Part shown: piece by piece, positions 8,671 through 17,316 of the stretch
How the letters are laid out: each line of letters begins with the position of its first letter
Position numbering within the stretch: the first letter of the stretch is position 1
NCBI GenBank assembly: GCA_018267725.1
Contig: JAFDXY010000029.1
Coordinates: 1-64,000, forward strand
Length of the DNA stretch: 64,000 nucleotides
Source of the DNA: Bacteroidota bacterium
GTDB taxonomy: Bacteria > Bacteroidota > Bacteroidia > Chitinophagales > Chitinophagaceae
Direction: 5' to 3'
Translations under genes and position numbers: made by a program
The notes under the pieces: generated by a model
What the model saw: the letters and a program-made list of their open reading frames with translations, nothing else
What the model was told of the DNA's origin: nothing
The model's database searches: none

Positions 8671-9408
8671 TTATAACAATAACGCTGCTAAAGCATAATC
8701 GGCAAATAAAATAAGAATACAACTTACCACAACGGCACTGGTACTTGCTCTGCCAATTTCTAATGCTCCACCTTTTACATGATATCCGTAATAAGACGGA
8801 ATACTGCTAACAATAAAAGCAAACGTATAAGCTTTGTATAAAGCAAAAGTTATATTATATAAATTAAGGTTTTGTCTTAACCCATTATCAAAAATATCCG
8901 GAGCTAAAATACCAGTCATATCTCCTGCCATTCTTCCGCCCCAAATTCCTAATACGGCCGAAATAACTATTAAACAAGGAATAACAATTAATGAGCCTAT
9001 AATTTTTGGTAATATTAAATAGCTTTTAGTATTAATACCCATTATTTCTAAGGCATCAATTTGTTCGCTAATACGCATATTACCTAATTCGCTGGCTATT
9101 TTACTGCCAACTACACCTGCTAATACAATACTTACAACGGTAGGAGATAATTCTAATATCATACTATCTCTTACAATTTGTGCAATAGTACTTGCAGGCA
9201 CTAACGGGCTTACTAATTGATAGGCAGTTTGCACAGTAGTTACCGCACCTAAAAACAACGAAATAATTAATACAATAGGTAATGCACCTACACCAATTTC
9301 AACGCATTGATGCATTAATTCTTTCCAATACATTTTAAAATTTTCGGGCTTGGTAAACATGCCTTTCAGCATAATTAAATAAGCTCCGAAATGTGTGAAT
9401 AAAGACAT
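8671..9408 (-). CDS. mlaE: MlaE-type ABC transporter permease
   Basis: The 245-aa membrane protein has five to six hydrophobic segments and the MlaE-family core, including GALPIVLIISLFLGAVTTVQ, the ELSPTVVSIVLAGVVGSKIA stretch and SEQIDALEIMGINTKSYLI. MlaE permeases form the inner-membrane part of MCE-type transporters that move phospholipid between membranes. An MCE substrate-binding protein is present in the window but far away (46475-47479). The ATPase partner is not next to it here. The gene ends only 7 bp from the end of the convergent EnvC-like gene. The family call is strong; the direction of lipid transport is not inferable. Confidence 0.9.
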   Translation of the reverse strand: MSLFTHFGAYLIMLKGMFTKPENFKMYWKELMHQCVEIGVGALPIVLIISLFLGAVTTVQTAYQLVSPLVPASTIAQIVRDSMILELSPTVVSIVLAGVVGSKIASELGNMRISEQIDALEIMGINTKSYLILPKIIGSLIVIPCLIVISAVLGIWGGRMAGDMTGILAPDIFDNGLRQNLNLYNITFALYKAYTFAFIVSSIPSYYGYHVKGGALEIGRASTSAVVVSCILILFADYALAALLL

Positions 9409-9423
9409 GGATATATGTAATAA

Positions 9424-11766
9424 TTAATTATTAGATTTTTTCTTCAACCTTTTCCACCACTTACTTTGCTGCACTTCATTTTCTGAGTGTTGCTTGCATT
9501 TTAATTGAGCATCTACCACTGCAATAATAGCTATGTTTACAATATTTCTAACAGTGCTGCCCAATTGCAATACGTGTACTGGTTTTTTAATTCCCAATAA
9601 TATTGGGCCAATACCATCTTCTCCGCCTAATTCTTTTAATAAATTATAAGAAATATTTCCTGCTGTTAAGTTAGGAAAGATGAGTACGTTTACGTTTTCA
9701 TCAACCAACTCACTAAAAGGATAATTATCTTTTAATATTTCTTTATTGAAAGCAAGGCTGCCTTGCATTTCTCCATCTACAATTAATGAAGGGTTTTTTT
9801 GCTTAAGAATTTTTACTGCTTTGGCTACCAACTTTGCTTCGGCAGAATTACTACTTCCAAAATTACTGTAGCTTAACATGGCAATGCGAGGTATAATATT
9901 AAAATTGCGAACTTCTTGTGCAACCATTAATGTAATGTCTGCTAACTCTTCTGCCGTTGGATTAAAATTTACGGTGGTATCTGCTAAAAATAAAGGGCCA
10001 CGTTTGGTTAGCAGCAAATACATTCCTGCAATTTTTTTTACATTATCTTCTGTACCAATTATTTGCAATGCAGGTTTAATAGCATCGGTATAATTTCTTG
10101 TAAGTCCGCTAATCATTGCATCTGCATCACCCGTTTCAACCATCATGCAACCAAAGTGGTTGCGGTCTTTCATAATTTTTAAACTTTCGTATTTATTAAA
10201 CCCTTTGCGTTGCCTTTTATTAAAAAATATTTCGCTGTAATGTTCTCGTTTTTCTTCGTGTTCATCTTGTCGTGGATCTATAATGGGTAACTCACTTATA
10301 TCAATATTATTATCAACGGCAATTTTTTTAATTTTTGTTTCTTCTCCTAATAAAATAGGATATGCTAATCCTTCATCATACACAATACTTGCTGCTTTTA
10401 ATATTTTTAAATTATCGGCTTCGGCAAATACTAAACGTTTAGGGTCTCTTTTTGCTTTGTTGCTTAAAATGCGAAGTAATTGATTGTCTAAACCCAAACG
10501 TTTGTTAAGTGCAACGGTATAAGTATCCCAGTTTTGTATGGTTTTTTGTGCAACGCCACTTTCAATAGCTGCTTTGGCAACAGCAGGTGCAACGGTTGCT
10601 AATAAACGAGGATCAACAGGTTTGGGAATAATATATTCTGGCCCGAATGTGATGGTTTTTTTGTTGTATGCCATGTTTACAATATCTGGTACAGGGCTTT
10701 TGGCTAATTCTGCCAAAGCCTTTACAGCAGCCAGTTTCATGGGTTCGTTTATTTGTGTGGCACGAACATCTAAAGCCCCACGAAATATATAAGGAAATCC
10801 TAATACATTGTTTACCATGTTGGGATAATCGCTTCTGCCGGTTGCCATAATAATATCTTTTCTGGCGGCGGTTGCTTCTTCATAACTTATTTCAGGATCG
10901 GGGTTTGCCATTGCAAAAACAATAGGATGTTTTGCCATGCTTTTAACCATATCTTGTGTTACAACATTTCCAACACTTAAACCTAAAAATACATCGGCAT
11001 CTTTCATTGCTTTGCTAAGTGTAACATCAGATTTTTTAATGGCGAATTTTAATTTTACTTGATCTAAATCTGTTCTTCCTTCATGCAAAACACCATCTTT
11101 ATCAAATAAAATAAAATTTTCATATTTAGCTCCGAGTGAAATGTATAATTGGCAACAAGCCATAGCAGCGGCTCCTGCACCGTTTACTACAAATTTTGAT
11201 TTTTCAATTTTTTTCTTTTGAAGTTCTAATGCATTTAATAAAGCTGCTCCGCTAATAATGGCAGTACCGTGTTGGTCATCGTGCATTACAGGAATGTTCA
11301 TTTGTTTTTTTAATTCCTGTTCTATATAAAAACATTCGGGTGCTTTAATATCTTCTAAATTAATGCCTCCAAAAGTTGGCTCTAATGCTTTAACTATTTG
11401 AACAAATTTTTCAGGGTCTGTTTCATTTATTTCAATATCAAAAACATCTATATCTGCAAAAATTTTAAATAATACACCTTTTCCTTCCATTACGGGTTTG
11501 CCGGCTTCGGGTCCAATATTTCCTAAACCCAATACGGCAGTGCCATTGCTTATAACGGCAACCAAATTTCCTTTGGCTGTGTATTTATAAACATCTTCGG
11601 GGTTTTTAGCAATTTCTTTGCAAGGCTCTGCAACGCCGGGGCTGTATGCTAATGATAAATCTCTTTGTGTTTTTGCTTCTTTGGTAGGTGTTACTTCTAT
11701 TTTCCCGGGCCTACCCTGTGCATGATATTCTAAGGCTTGTTCTTTTCTTAGTTCTATTTTTTCCAT
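9424..11766 (-). CDS. maeB: NADP-dependent malic enzyme with phosphotransacetylase-like domain
   Basis: The 780-aa protein is the two-domain MaeB type (malate to pyruvate, CO2 and NADPH). The N-terminal malic domain has [16 protein letters not shown], the metal/substrate region [20 protein letters not shown], and the nucleotide-binding [15 protein letters not shown]. The C-terminal half (about 430-770) resembles phosphotransacetylase, with [17 protein letters not shown], and in this family is usually regulatory rather than catalytic. The ATG at 11766 is preferred. A TTG seven codons upstream would extend the protein without conserved sequence. It lies 16 bp before mlaE on the same strand. Confidence 0.94.
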   Translation of the reverse strand: MEKIELRKEQALEYHAQGRPGKIEVTPTKEAKTQRDLSLAYSPGVAEPCKEIAKNPEDVYKYTAKGNLVAVISNGTAVLGLGNIGPEAGKPVMEGKGVLFKIFADIDVFDIEINETDPEKFVQIVKALEPTFGGINLEDIKAPECFYIEQELKKQMNIPVMHDDQHGTAIISGAALLNALELQKKKIEKSKFVVNGAGAAAMACCQLYISLGAKYENFILFDKDGVLHEGRTDLDQVKLKFAIKKSDVTLSKAMKDADVFLGLSVGNVVTQDMVKSMAKHPIVFAMANPDPEISYEEATAARKDIIMATGRSDYPNMVNNVLGFPYIFRGALDVRATQINEPMKLAAVKALAELAKSPVPDIVNMAYNKKTITFGPEYIIPKPVDPRLLATVAPAVAKAAIESGVAQKTIQNWDTYTVALNKRLGLDNQLLRILSNKAKRDPKRLVFAEADNLKILKAASIVYDEGLAYPILLGEETKIKKIAVDNNIDISELPIIDPRQDEHEEKREHYSEIFFNKRQRKGFNKYESLKIMKDRNHFGCMMVETGDADAMISGLTRNYTDAIKPALQIIGTEDNVKKIAGMYLLLTKRGPLFLADTTVNFNPTAEELADITLMVAQEVRNFNIIPRIAMLSYSNFGSSNSAEAKLVAKAVKILKQKNPSLIVDGEMQGSLAFNKEILKDNYPFSELVDENVNVLIFPNLTAGNISYNLLKELGGEDGIGPILLGIKKPVHVLQLGSTVRNIVNIAIIAVVDAQLKCKQHSENEVQQSKWWKRLKKKSNN

Positions 11767-11967
11767 GAATTGATTTTTGGTAATCAATGCACTATTAATG
11801 TTTGAGTTGTGTGTTAATTCTATATGTTTAACACTACAGCTTTTGCATTAAAAAGTGTTGCAAAATACAAGATAAAAAATAAGTAGGTATTTTATTGTAA
11901 ATGTTTTATTGTTTGCGTTTATTTTTATGCTGATAAAAAGAGTTGATTAAGGTGCTAAAACGAAAAA

Positions 11968-11994
11968 ATCCTGCAAATTATTTATTTGCAGGAT
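11968..11994 (-). terminator. Rho-independent terminator after tRNA-Ser
   Basis: An 11-bp perfect stem ATCCTGCAAAT / ATTTGCAGGAT with a 5-nt loop. On the minus strand a T run follows at once. It lies 23 bp beyond the 3' end of tRNA-Ser, so it should end that transcript. It also separates the tRNA from maeB. Confidence 0.85.
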
Positions 11995-12017
11995 TTAAGC
12001 TTTTTTGAGAATTTTTG

Positions 12018-12106
12018 CGGTGAGGGAGGGATTCGAACCCTCGGTACAGTTTAACCCGTACGGCAGTTTAGCAAACTACTGATTTCAGCCACTCATCCAC
12101 CTCACC
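12018..12106 (-). tRNA. tRNA-Ser (GCU)
   Basis: The minus strand gives an 89-nt class II tRNA with acceptor stem GGTGAGG / CCTCACC, a serine-type long variable arm (CCGTACGGGTTAAACTGTACC region), T-loop TTCGAAT, and anticodon loop TTTGCTAA, so the anticodon is GCU (serine AGC/AGU codons). The discriminator is G and CCA is not encoded. A TAnnTTTG promoter lies 36 bp upstream and a strong hairpin terminator downstream. Confidence 0.97.
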
Positions 12107-12142
12107 TACCTATTTTTCCTTTCTGCTATAACGAAAGGGCTG

Positions 12143-12172
12143 CAAATATAATAGCTTACCTTAAATCACAAA
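12143..12172 (-). promoter_or_regulatory. Bacteroidota-type promoter for tRNA-Ser
   Basis: On the minus strand TTTG (12169-12172) and TATATTTG (12143-12150) are separated by 18 bp. This matches the -33 TTTG / -7 TAnnTTTG consensus of the Bacteroidota housekeeping sigma factor. It lies about 36 bp upstream of the mature tRNA. Confidence 0.75.
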
Positions 12173-12227
12173 AAACAAATTTTGTTTAATAATTGTAAAT
12201 GTTAGTGTGGTTTGCGGTTTATTTTAA

Positions 12228-14111
12228 TTACATTAATTCACTTAATTCTAACCAACGCATTTCTTTTAATTCTAATTGGCTATTAACTTCTGCAATGCGT
12301 TTGCTTAATAAAGTAATTTGCTCGTAATTAATTTCTGTGTTAGAAAGTTGTTGTTCTATTTGTTGTTTTTCGGCTTCTAAGGTTGGTATTTCTTTTTCTA
12401 AAAGTTCAAACTCTCTTTTTTCTTTAAAACTAATTTTTTTTGCAGGAATAGTTGATGCTGTATTTGTTACAGTATTATTTACTTCGGTTTTATTGCTATC
12501 TGTAATTTTTTTTCTGTCATCTTCTTTTTCTTGTAATCTGTACTGTGTATAGTTTCCGGGAAAATCTGTAACTATTCCACTTCCTTCAAAAATAAATAAA
12601 TGATCAACCAATCTATCCATAAAATATCTATCGTGACTTACAATTAAAACGCAGCCTTGGTATTCACTTAAAAAATTTTCTAATACGGTTAATGTTGGTA
12701 AATCTAAATCGTTGGTAGGCTCATCTAATATTAAAAAATTAGGGTTACGAAATAAAATGGTTAGTAATTGAAGTCGTTTTTTTTCTCCGCCACTTAATGC
12801 AGATAAATAAGTGTATTGTTTTTCGGGAGTGAATAAAAATAGTTCTAAAAACTGTGCTGCACTTAAGCTTCCGCCATTTGCCAGCGGGAAATTTTCTGCA
12901 AATGTTTTTACATATTCAATTACTCTAATATTTTCTTTTATAACTAAACCTTGCTGAGAAAAATTTCCAAAAATAACTGTATCTCCAATGTTTATTTTAC
13001 CACTATCTGCAGGTTCAATATGTTGTAAAATATTTAGGAAAGTACTTTTACCAACACCGTTTTTACCAATAATGCCAATACGTTCTCCTTTACTAAATGT
13101 GTAATCAAAACCTTTAAGAATTATATGTTCTCCGTAACTTTTACATACTTTTTTCATTTCAATAATCTTACCACCCAACCTGCTCATTTTAACTTGTAAC
13201 TGTATTTGTGCATCTTCAATTTTTTGTTTGGCTTTTGTTTCAATGGTATAAAAATTATCTTGTCTTGCTTTGCTTTTGGTAGTACGTGCTTTGGGTTGTT
13301 TACGCATCCATTCTAATTCTTTTCTATACTCATTTTTTGCTTTATCTATGCTTGCTTGTTCGCTTTCAATACGTGCAGCTTTTTTCTCTATATAATTTTC
13401 ATAATCTCCTTTATATACATACATATTGCTGCGTTCAAGTTCCCATATTTCTTCAGTAACTGCATCTAAAAAATACCTGTCGTGTGTAACTAAAAGTAGT
13501 GTTATGTTTTCTTGGTTTAAATAATTTTCTAACCATTCAATCATTTCAACATCTAAATGGTTGGTTGGTTCATCCATCATTAATAAAGTGTGTTTATGTT
13601 CAAACCCAATATCTATTAATGTTTTAGCCAGTGCAACTCTTTTGCGTTGGCCGCCACTTAAACTGCTAACAGTATGTTGTAAATGATGTATGTTAAGTTT
13701 ATTTAATATCTGTTTTACTTTTACCTCAAAATTCCAGGCATTTAATTCATCCATTTTTATAAATAGTTCGGCAAGTTTTTCTCCATCTTCATTATCGCTT
13801 GCCAATTCGTATTCTCTTATAACATTTAAAACAGGATGATTAATATGGAAGATATTTTCTAAAACCGTTTTACTTTCATCAAACATAGGTTCTTGCTCAA
13901 ACAAAGCAACGGTAACATCTTTATTAATAAATAGTTTTCCCTCATCGGGTGTTTCGTTTCCATTTAAAATTTTTAATAGTGTTGATTTTCCAACGCCATT
14001 GCGGGCAATAAGTGCAATTTTATCTCCTTCATTTATATGAAATGAAATATTATTAAATAGCGGAACTACTCCGTAACTTTTTGATAAACCTTCGGCAGAA
14101 ACATAATGCAT
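12228..14111 (-). CDS. ABC-F family ATPase (Uup-like)
   Basis: The 627-aa soluble protein has two ABC ATPase domains in tandem and no transmembrane segments. Domain 1 has Walker A ARNGVGKST, signature LSGGQRKRVALAKTL and Walker B LLMMDEPTNHLD. A charged inter-domain linker (about 240-320) follows. Domain 2 has GKNGVGKST, LSALSGGEKKRLQLL and LILDEPTNDLD. A C-terminal coiled coil (about 545-625) fits Uup-type ABC-F proteins, which act on the ribosome or branched DNA intermediates. The ATG at 14111 is chosen: a TTG three codons earlier (14120) lies inside the TACATTTG promoter box, so it cannot be transcribed. Confidence 0.92.
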   Translation of the reverse strand: MHYVSAEGLSKSYGVVPLFNNISFHINEGDKIALIARNGVGKSTLLKILNGNETPDEGKLFINKDVTVALFEQEPMFDESKTVLENIFHINHPVLNVIREYELASDNEDGEKLAELFIKMDELNAWNFEVKVKQILNKLNIHHLQHTVSSLSGGQRKRVALAKTLIDIGFEHKHTLLMMDEPTNHLDVEMIEWLENYLNQENITLLLVTHDRYFLDAVTEEIWELERSNMYVYKGDYENYIEKKAARIESEQASIDKAKNEYRKELEWMRKQPKARTTKSKARQDNFYTIETKAKQKIEDAQIQLQVKMSRLGGKIIEMKKVCKSYGEHIILKGFDYTFSKGERIGIIGKNGVGKSTFLNILQHIEPADSGKINIGDTVIFGNFSQQGLVIKENIRVIEYVKTFAENFPLANGGSLSAAQFLELFLFTPEKQYTYLSALSGGEKKRLQLLTILFRNPNFLILDEPTNDLDLPTLTVLENFLSEYQGCVLIVSHDRYFMDRLVDHLFIFEGSGIVTDFPGNYTQYRLQEKEDDRKKITDSNKTEVNNTVTNTASTIPAKKISFKEKREFELLEKEIPTLEAEKQQIEQQLSNTEINYEQITLLSKRIAEVNSQLELKEMRWLELSELM

Positions 14112-14117
14112 AGGCGG

Positions 14118-14125
14118 CAAATGTA
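14118..14125 (-). promoter_or_regulatory. -7 promoter box for the ABC-F gene
   Basis: The minus strand reads TACATTTG, a match to the Bacteroidota -7 consensus TAnnTTTG, only 6 bp upstream of the chosen ATG. The mRNA would be nearly leaderless, and the box decides the start codon against the upstream TTG. Confidence 0.6.
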
Positions 14126-14220
14126 ATTCAGGTTTTTGATGTAAGCATTACTGAATATTTTAATTAAAATTGCACGGCAAAATAAATAAACGGGTTGTAC
14201 ATTCATCAACGCAAAAACAT

Positions 14221-14919
14221 ATGCACCCTCATTTAATTAGTATAACAAAAGATTTTGAAAAAAATGCTAATGCATTAAAAGCGGCCGACTTTCATAAATA
14301 CATGATGGGCAATTTTAATTTTTTTGGAATTAAAACTCCTTTACGCAGGCATTTGTGTAAAATACATTTCAGGCATCACATTGTATGCACCACAAAAGAA
14401 ATGAATGATATTGTGAAAGAGGCGTGGGCGTTGGATTTGAGAGAATATCAATATTATGCTATTGAGTTAATTATTGCAAATAAAAAATTATGGAATGAAG
14501 AAACAATTGAGTTAATAGATTTTTGTATGTCAACCAAAAGTTGGTGGGATACAATTGACCCAATTGATGCAGGTATTTTAGCAGATTATTTTAAAAAATT
14601 TCCGCAACATATTAAACCATATTCTTTAAAATGGAATGATAGTGATAATATTTGGTTGCAAAGAAGCAGTATAATTTTTCAAAAACATTTTAAGAAAGAT
14701 ACTGATTGTGTAATGCTAACTCAATATATTGAAAAGCATTTAAGCTCAGAAGTATATCATGTGCAAAAAGCAATTGGTTGGGCATTAAGAGAATATTCTA
14801 AAATAAATGCAGAATGGGTGCAGCAGTTTATTGATACCCATGAGCTAAAAATTGTAAGCCTGCGAGAAGCAAAACGAAGATTATATATTGATGATGAAGT
14901 AGAAGAAGAAAATTTATAA
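14221..14919 (+). CDS. AlkD-like DNA alkylation repair protein
   Basis: The 232-aa all-helical protein matches the AlkD HEAT-repeat glycosylase family. It contains YMMGNFNFFGIKTPLRRHL near the N-terminus, the STKSWWDTIDPIDAG block, WLQRSSIIFQ, and the terminal VQKAIGWALREYSK motif. The aromatic and acidic residues of the WWDTID block are in the right place for DNA binding and catalysis. These enzymes remove N3- and N7-alkylpurines. The ATG at 14221 (MHPHLISITKDFEK) is chosen; a TTG 17 codons upstream adds only unconserved residues. No operon partner is visible. Confidence 0.88.
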   Translation: MHPHLISITKDFEKNANALKAADFHKYMMGNFNFFGIKTPLRRHLCKIHFRHHIVCTTKEMNDIVKEAWALDLREYQYYAIELIIANKKLWNEETIELIDFCMSTKSWWDTIDPIDAGILADYFKKFPQHIKPYSLKWNDSDNIWLQRSSIIFQKHFKKDTDCVMLTQYIEKHLSSEVYHVQKAIGWALREYSKINAEWVQQFIDTHELKIVSLREAKRRLYIDDEVEEENL

Positions 14920-15016
14920 TGTGTTTACTTTTCTTATTCAACCAAAAACCTTCACTAAACATTAACTATTTAAAAAATCATGATGGTTTGTGTGTAATTA
15001 TTTACATACCTGCATC

Positions 15017-16822
15017 ATGCTTAAAAATTTATCTATGAAAATGAAATTTCTATTAAGCGTAACGTTTGCTTTTACCATTTTATTTACAAAAGCAACAGAC
15101 GATAAAAACAATATTACTGCTTTACTAAAAGCAGTAACCGTTTATAAATCTGGTGCCGAAATGCAGCATCAATTTTCGGCAACATTAAAACAAGGCAACA
15201 ACGAAATTTGGGTAAATGGTATTAGTAATAATATTGATATTAACAGCATTCAGTTAAAAACTCCATCGGGCGTAACAGTTATGGGCATTGAGTTTTCTAA
15301 TAATTATCTTATTCCTGTAGAAAAATCTACAAGAATAAAAATGCTGGAAGATTCATTACAAATTATTGATAAAGAAAAAGAAAAAATAAATATTTCTATT
15401 ACTAATACTACCGATTTAATGGAAGTATTAAAAGCCAACCGAGATATTAAAGGAACACAAACAGGTTTAAGTGTTACCGAATTAATGAAGCTAATGGAAT
15501 ATTATAAAACCAAACAATTAGAGCTACAAAATGATTTAAGTGCATTTACAGATAAAAAGAAAAAATTAGATGTTCAATACAATAGAATAAAAAGTCAAAT
15601 TGCTGAAGATGATAAAAAAAATACAACTACATCGGGCAGATTAATTATTCAGTTTAATACTGCTATTGCCGGCAAATATGATTTTTCTTTTTCATATATT
15701 TCTCCCAATGCATATTGGGTTCCTTTTTATGATGTGAAAATGGAAAGCATAACTGCACCATTAAAAATTATTTACAGAGCAAAAGTTTTTCAAACAACCG
15801 GAATAGATTGGAAACAAATAAAACTTTCATTATCAAATTCAGTTCCATCGCAATGGGGCAATGCTCCACAAATACAATCATGGTATTTAGGTTATATTAA
15901 TCCTGTTCATGCAATGAATAAAACTTTAGTTTCGGCCAGAGCGTATTCTGCTAATACATTAAGTGAAGCAGCTATTGCAAATTATGATATAAAAGAAAAA
16001 AAATTAGATGCATCTATTTCGCAACCTATTTATGTAGTAAACGGCTCAATTATGGATGAACAAGAATTTCAAAAAATAAGCCCTTCTGCAATAAAAAAAA
16101 TGGAAGTATTAAAAGGTGCAACGGCAACAAATATTTATGGTGCAAGAGCAACAGCCGGTGCTATTGTTGTTACACTTAAAGATGGGTTAGAAGATTATGT
16201 TTCTGTTTCAGATAATACACTTAACCTTTCATTCGATATTGATTTGCCTTACGATGTGCCAACTAATGGTAAAGCACAAACAGCTACACTTCAAACTATT
16301 GATGCACCTGCGTTGTATAAGAATTACAGTATTCCTAAATTAGATCAAGATGCTTATTTGTTAGCCGTTATTCCTAATTGGGAAAAATTAAATTTATTAC
16401 CCGGAGATGCTAATATAATTGTTGAAGGAACGTATGTAGGAAAATCGTTTATTGACCCTAATGCAACAACCGATAGTTTAAATTTAACACTCGGAAAAGA
16501 TAAACGCATTATTGTTAAACGAGATAAAATAATTGATTACAGCAGTGTCAAATTTTTAGGTAATAACAAAGTTCAAAAATTTACATATGAAATAACTGTA
16601 AAGAATACTAAAAAAGAAACTATTAGCCTTTTATTAAAAGATCAATATCCACTTTCAACTAATAAAGAAATAGAAGTAGAATTGCTTGATGCAAACAATG
16701 CAGATGTTGATAAAGATTCGGGCATTTTAAATTGGCAATTAACATTGGCTGCAGGCGAAAGCAAAAAAATTAGATTTACATACACTGTAAAATATCCGAA
16801 AGATAAAACGCTAAACTTATAA
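15017..16822 (+). CDS. DUF4139 (MuiA-like) exported protein with TonB-plug-like insertion
   Basis: The 601-aa protein has a signal peptide (about 7-27), an N-terminal DUF4140-type domain (AVTVYKSGAEMQHQF; about 35-120), a coiled-coil linker (about 105-190), and a C-terminal DUF4139 region (SYISPNAYWVPFYDVKME onward), as in mucoidy-inhibitor MuiA proteins. Inside the DUF4139 region, about residues 336-390 resemble the SusC/TonB-receptor plug: QPIYVVNGSIMDEQEF, then IKKMEVLKGATATNIYGARA and GAIVVTLKDG. No barrel is present. Function is unknown. An ATG at 15035 is an alternative start; the upstream GTG at 14990 is unlikely. Confidence 0.8.
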   Translation: MLKNLSMKMKFLLSVTFAFTILFTKATDDKNNITALLKAVTVYKSGAEMQHQFSATLKQGNNEIWVNGISNNIDINSIQLKTPSGVTVMGIEFSNNYLIPVEKSTRIKMLEDSLQIIDKEKEKINISITNTTDLMEVLKANRDIKGTQTGLSVTELMKLMEYYKTKQLELQNDLSAFTDKKKKLDVQYNRIKSQIAEDDKKNTTTSGRLIIQFNTAIAGKYDFSFSYISPNAYWVPFYDVKMESITAPLKIIYRAKVFQTTGIDWKQIKLSLSNSVPSQWGNAPQIQSWYLGYINPVHAMNKTLVSARAYSANTLSEAAIANYDIKEKKLDASISQPIYVVNGSIMDEQEFQKISPSAIKKMEVLKGATATNIYGARATAGAIVVTLKDGLEDYVSVSDNTLNLSFDIDLPYDVPTNGKAQTATLQTIDAPALYKNYSIPKLDQDAYLLAVIPNWEKLNLLPGDANIIVEGTYVGKSFIDPNATTDSLNLTLGKDKRIIVKRDKIIDYSSVKFLGNNKVQKFTYEITVKNTKKETISLLLKDQYPLSTNKEIEVELLDANNADVDKDSGILNWQLTLAAGESKKIRFTYTVKYPKDKTLNL

Positions 16823-16942
16823 ATACACTTCGCTTTTATAAAAATAAATATTCAGGCACAAAGGCATATAAATTACATTTTTTTCATTTTCTGTGTTTGT
16901 TATGTGCCTGCGTGTTTGTTTAACTTTAGTAACTGTTTTCAA

Positions 16943-16978
16943 AGTATTCTTTCAATTTTTTAAGATTGAAAGAATACT
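16943..16978. terminator. 13-bp inverted repeat between DUF4139 gene and tRNA-Arg
   Basis: AGTATTCTTTCAA and its exact complement TTGAAAGAATACT enclose a T-rich 10-nt loop. It lies 120 bp after the DUF4139 stop and just before tRNA-Arg. It is a candidate terminator or mRNA-stabilising hairpin, although there is no strong T tract after the stem. Confidence 0.5.
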
Positions 16979-16994
16979 TATTTTCGCATCTAAC

Positions 16995-17066
16995 GTCCCT
17001 GTAGTTCAACGGATAGAATAGAAGTTTCCTAAACTTTTGATACAAGTTCGATTCTTGTCGGGGATA
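16995..17066 (+). tRNA. tRNA-Arg (CCU)
   Basis: The 72-nt tRNA has acceptor GTCCCTG / CGGGGAT (with G-U pairs), D-arm GTTCAACGGATAGAAT, anticodon loop TTTCCTAA giving CCU (arginine AGG), T-arm ACAAG-TTCGATT-CTTGT, and discriminator A. CCA is not encoded. A Rho-independent terminator follows 1 bp later. It lies about 130 bp outside the left end of the genomic island but is not the integration target. Confidence 0.96.
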
Positions 17067-17067
17067 C

Positions 17068-17096
17068 AAAAAAGCTACTTTAATAGTAGCTTTTTT
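17068..17096 (+). terminator. Rho-independent terminator of tRNA-Arg
   Basis: A perfect 12-bp stem AAAAAAGCTACT / AGTAGCTTTTTT with a 5-nt loop and a T6 tract, placed directly after the tRNA. Confidence 0.9.
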
Positions 17097-17161
17097 AATT
17101 GGTAAAATTTAATAATTAATTACATGAAGTTTTATAAAAGATGAACTATGTGTATTTAATA

Positions 17162-17192
17162 AAAAAAGAGAGTATTTAAGTACTCTCTTTTT
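17162..17192 (-). terminator. hairpin next to displaced tRNA-Phe 3' end
   Basis: AGAGAGTA / TACTCTCT (17167-17174 and 17181-17188) flanked by A and T runs forms a bidirectional terminator. It is read after the tRNA-Phe 3' fragment on the minus strand, so it is probably the original terminator of the tRNA-Phe gene before the island inserted (inference). Confidence 0.7.
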
Positions 17193-17236
17193 GTGGTGTG
17201 GGCCGGGATTGAACCGGCGACACAAGGATTTTCAGT
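17193..17236 (-). repeat. attL: left attachment site: displaced 3' end of tRNA-Phe
   Basis: These 44 bp are identical to 38462-38505, the 3' part of the intact tRNA-Phe gene (acceptor 3' strand, T-arm, variable region and part of the anticodon arm). After 17236 the similarity stops, so this is not a tRNA gene. This is the expected scar when a tyrosine recombinase inserts an element into a tRNA 3' half. The integrase gene begins 80 bp inside. Confidence 0.95.
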
Positions 17237-17282
17237 GACAATGTCATGCTCATTATCAACTACTTACGCAAAAAAACCGTTC

Positions 17283-17301
17283 TGCGTCACCTTCTGCGTC
17301 A
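17283..17301. promoter_or_regulatory. paired arm-type integrase sites, left end
   Basis: TGCGTCA occurs at 17283-17289 and 17295-17301 (12-bp spacing, same orientation), between attL and the integrase start. The same pair with the same spacing lies inside the right end (38315-38333). They are candidate arm-binding sites for the recombinase or its excision factor. Confidence 0.65.
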
Positions 17302-17316
17302 GTAACTACCTTTTTC

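Noticed and set aside
10538..10792. Plus-strand ORF opposite malic enzyme
   Set aside because: It is a shadow of the well-conserved maeB frame, with no family motif or start signal. Similar opposite-strand frames elsewhere were left out for the same reason.
12228..14120. TTG start at 14120 for the ABC-F gene
   Set aside because: The TTG is part of the TACATTTG promoter box and would not be transcribed.
17193..17248. A second tRNA-Phe gene
   Set aside because: Only the 3' 44 bp match; the 5' half, including the acceptor 5' strand and D-arm, is missing. It is an att scar.
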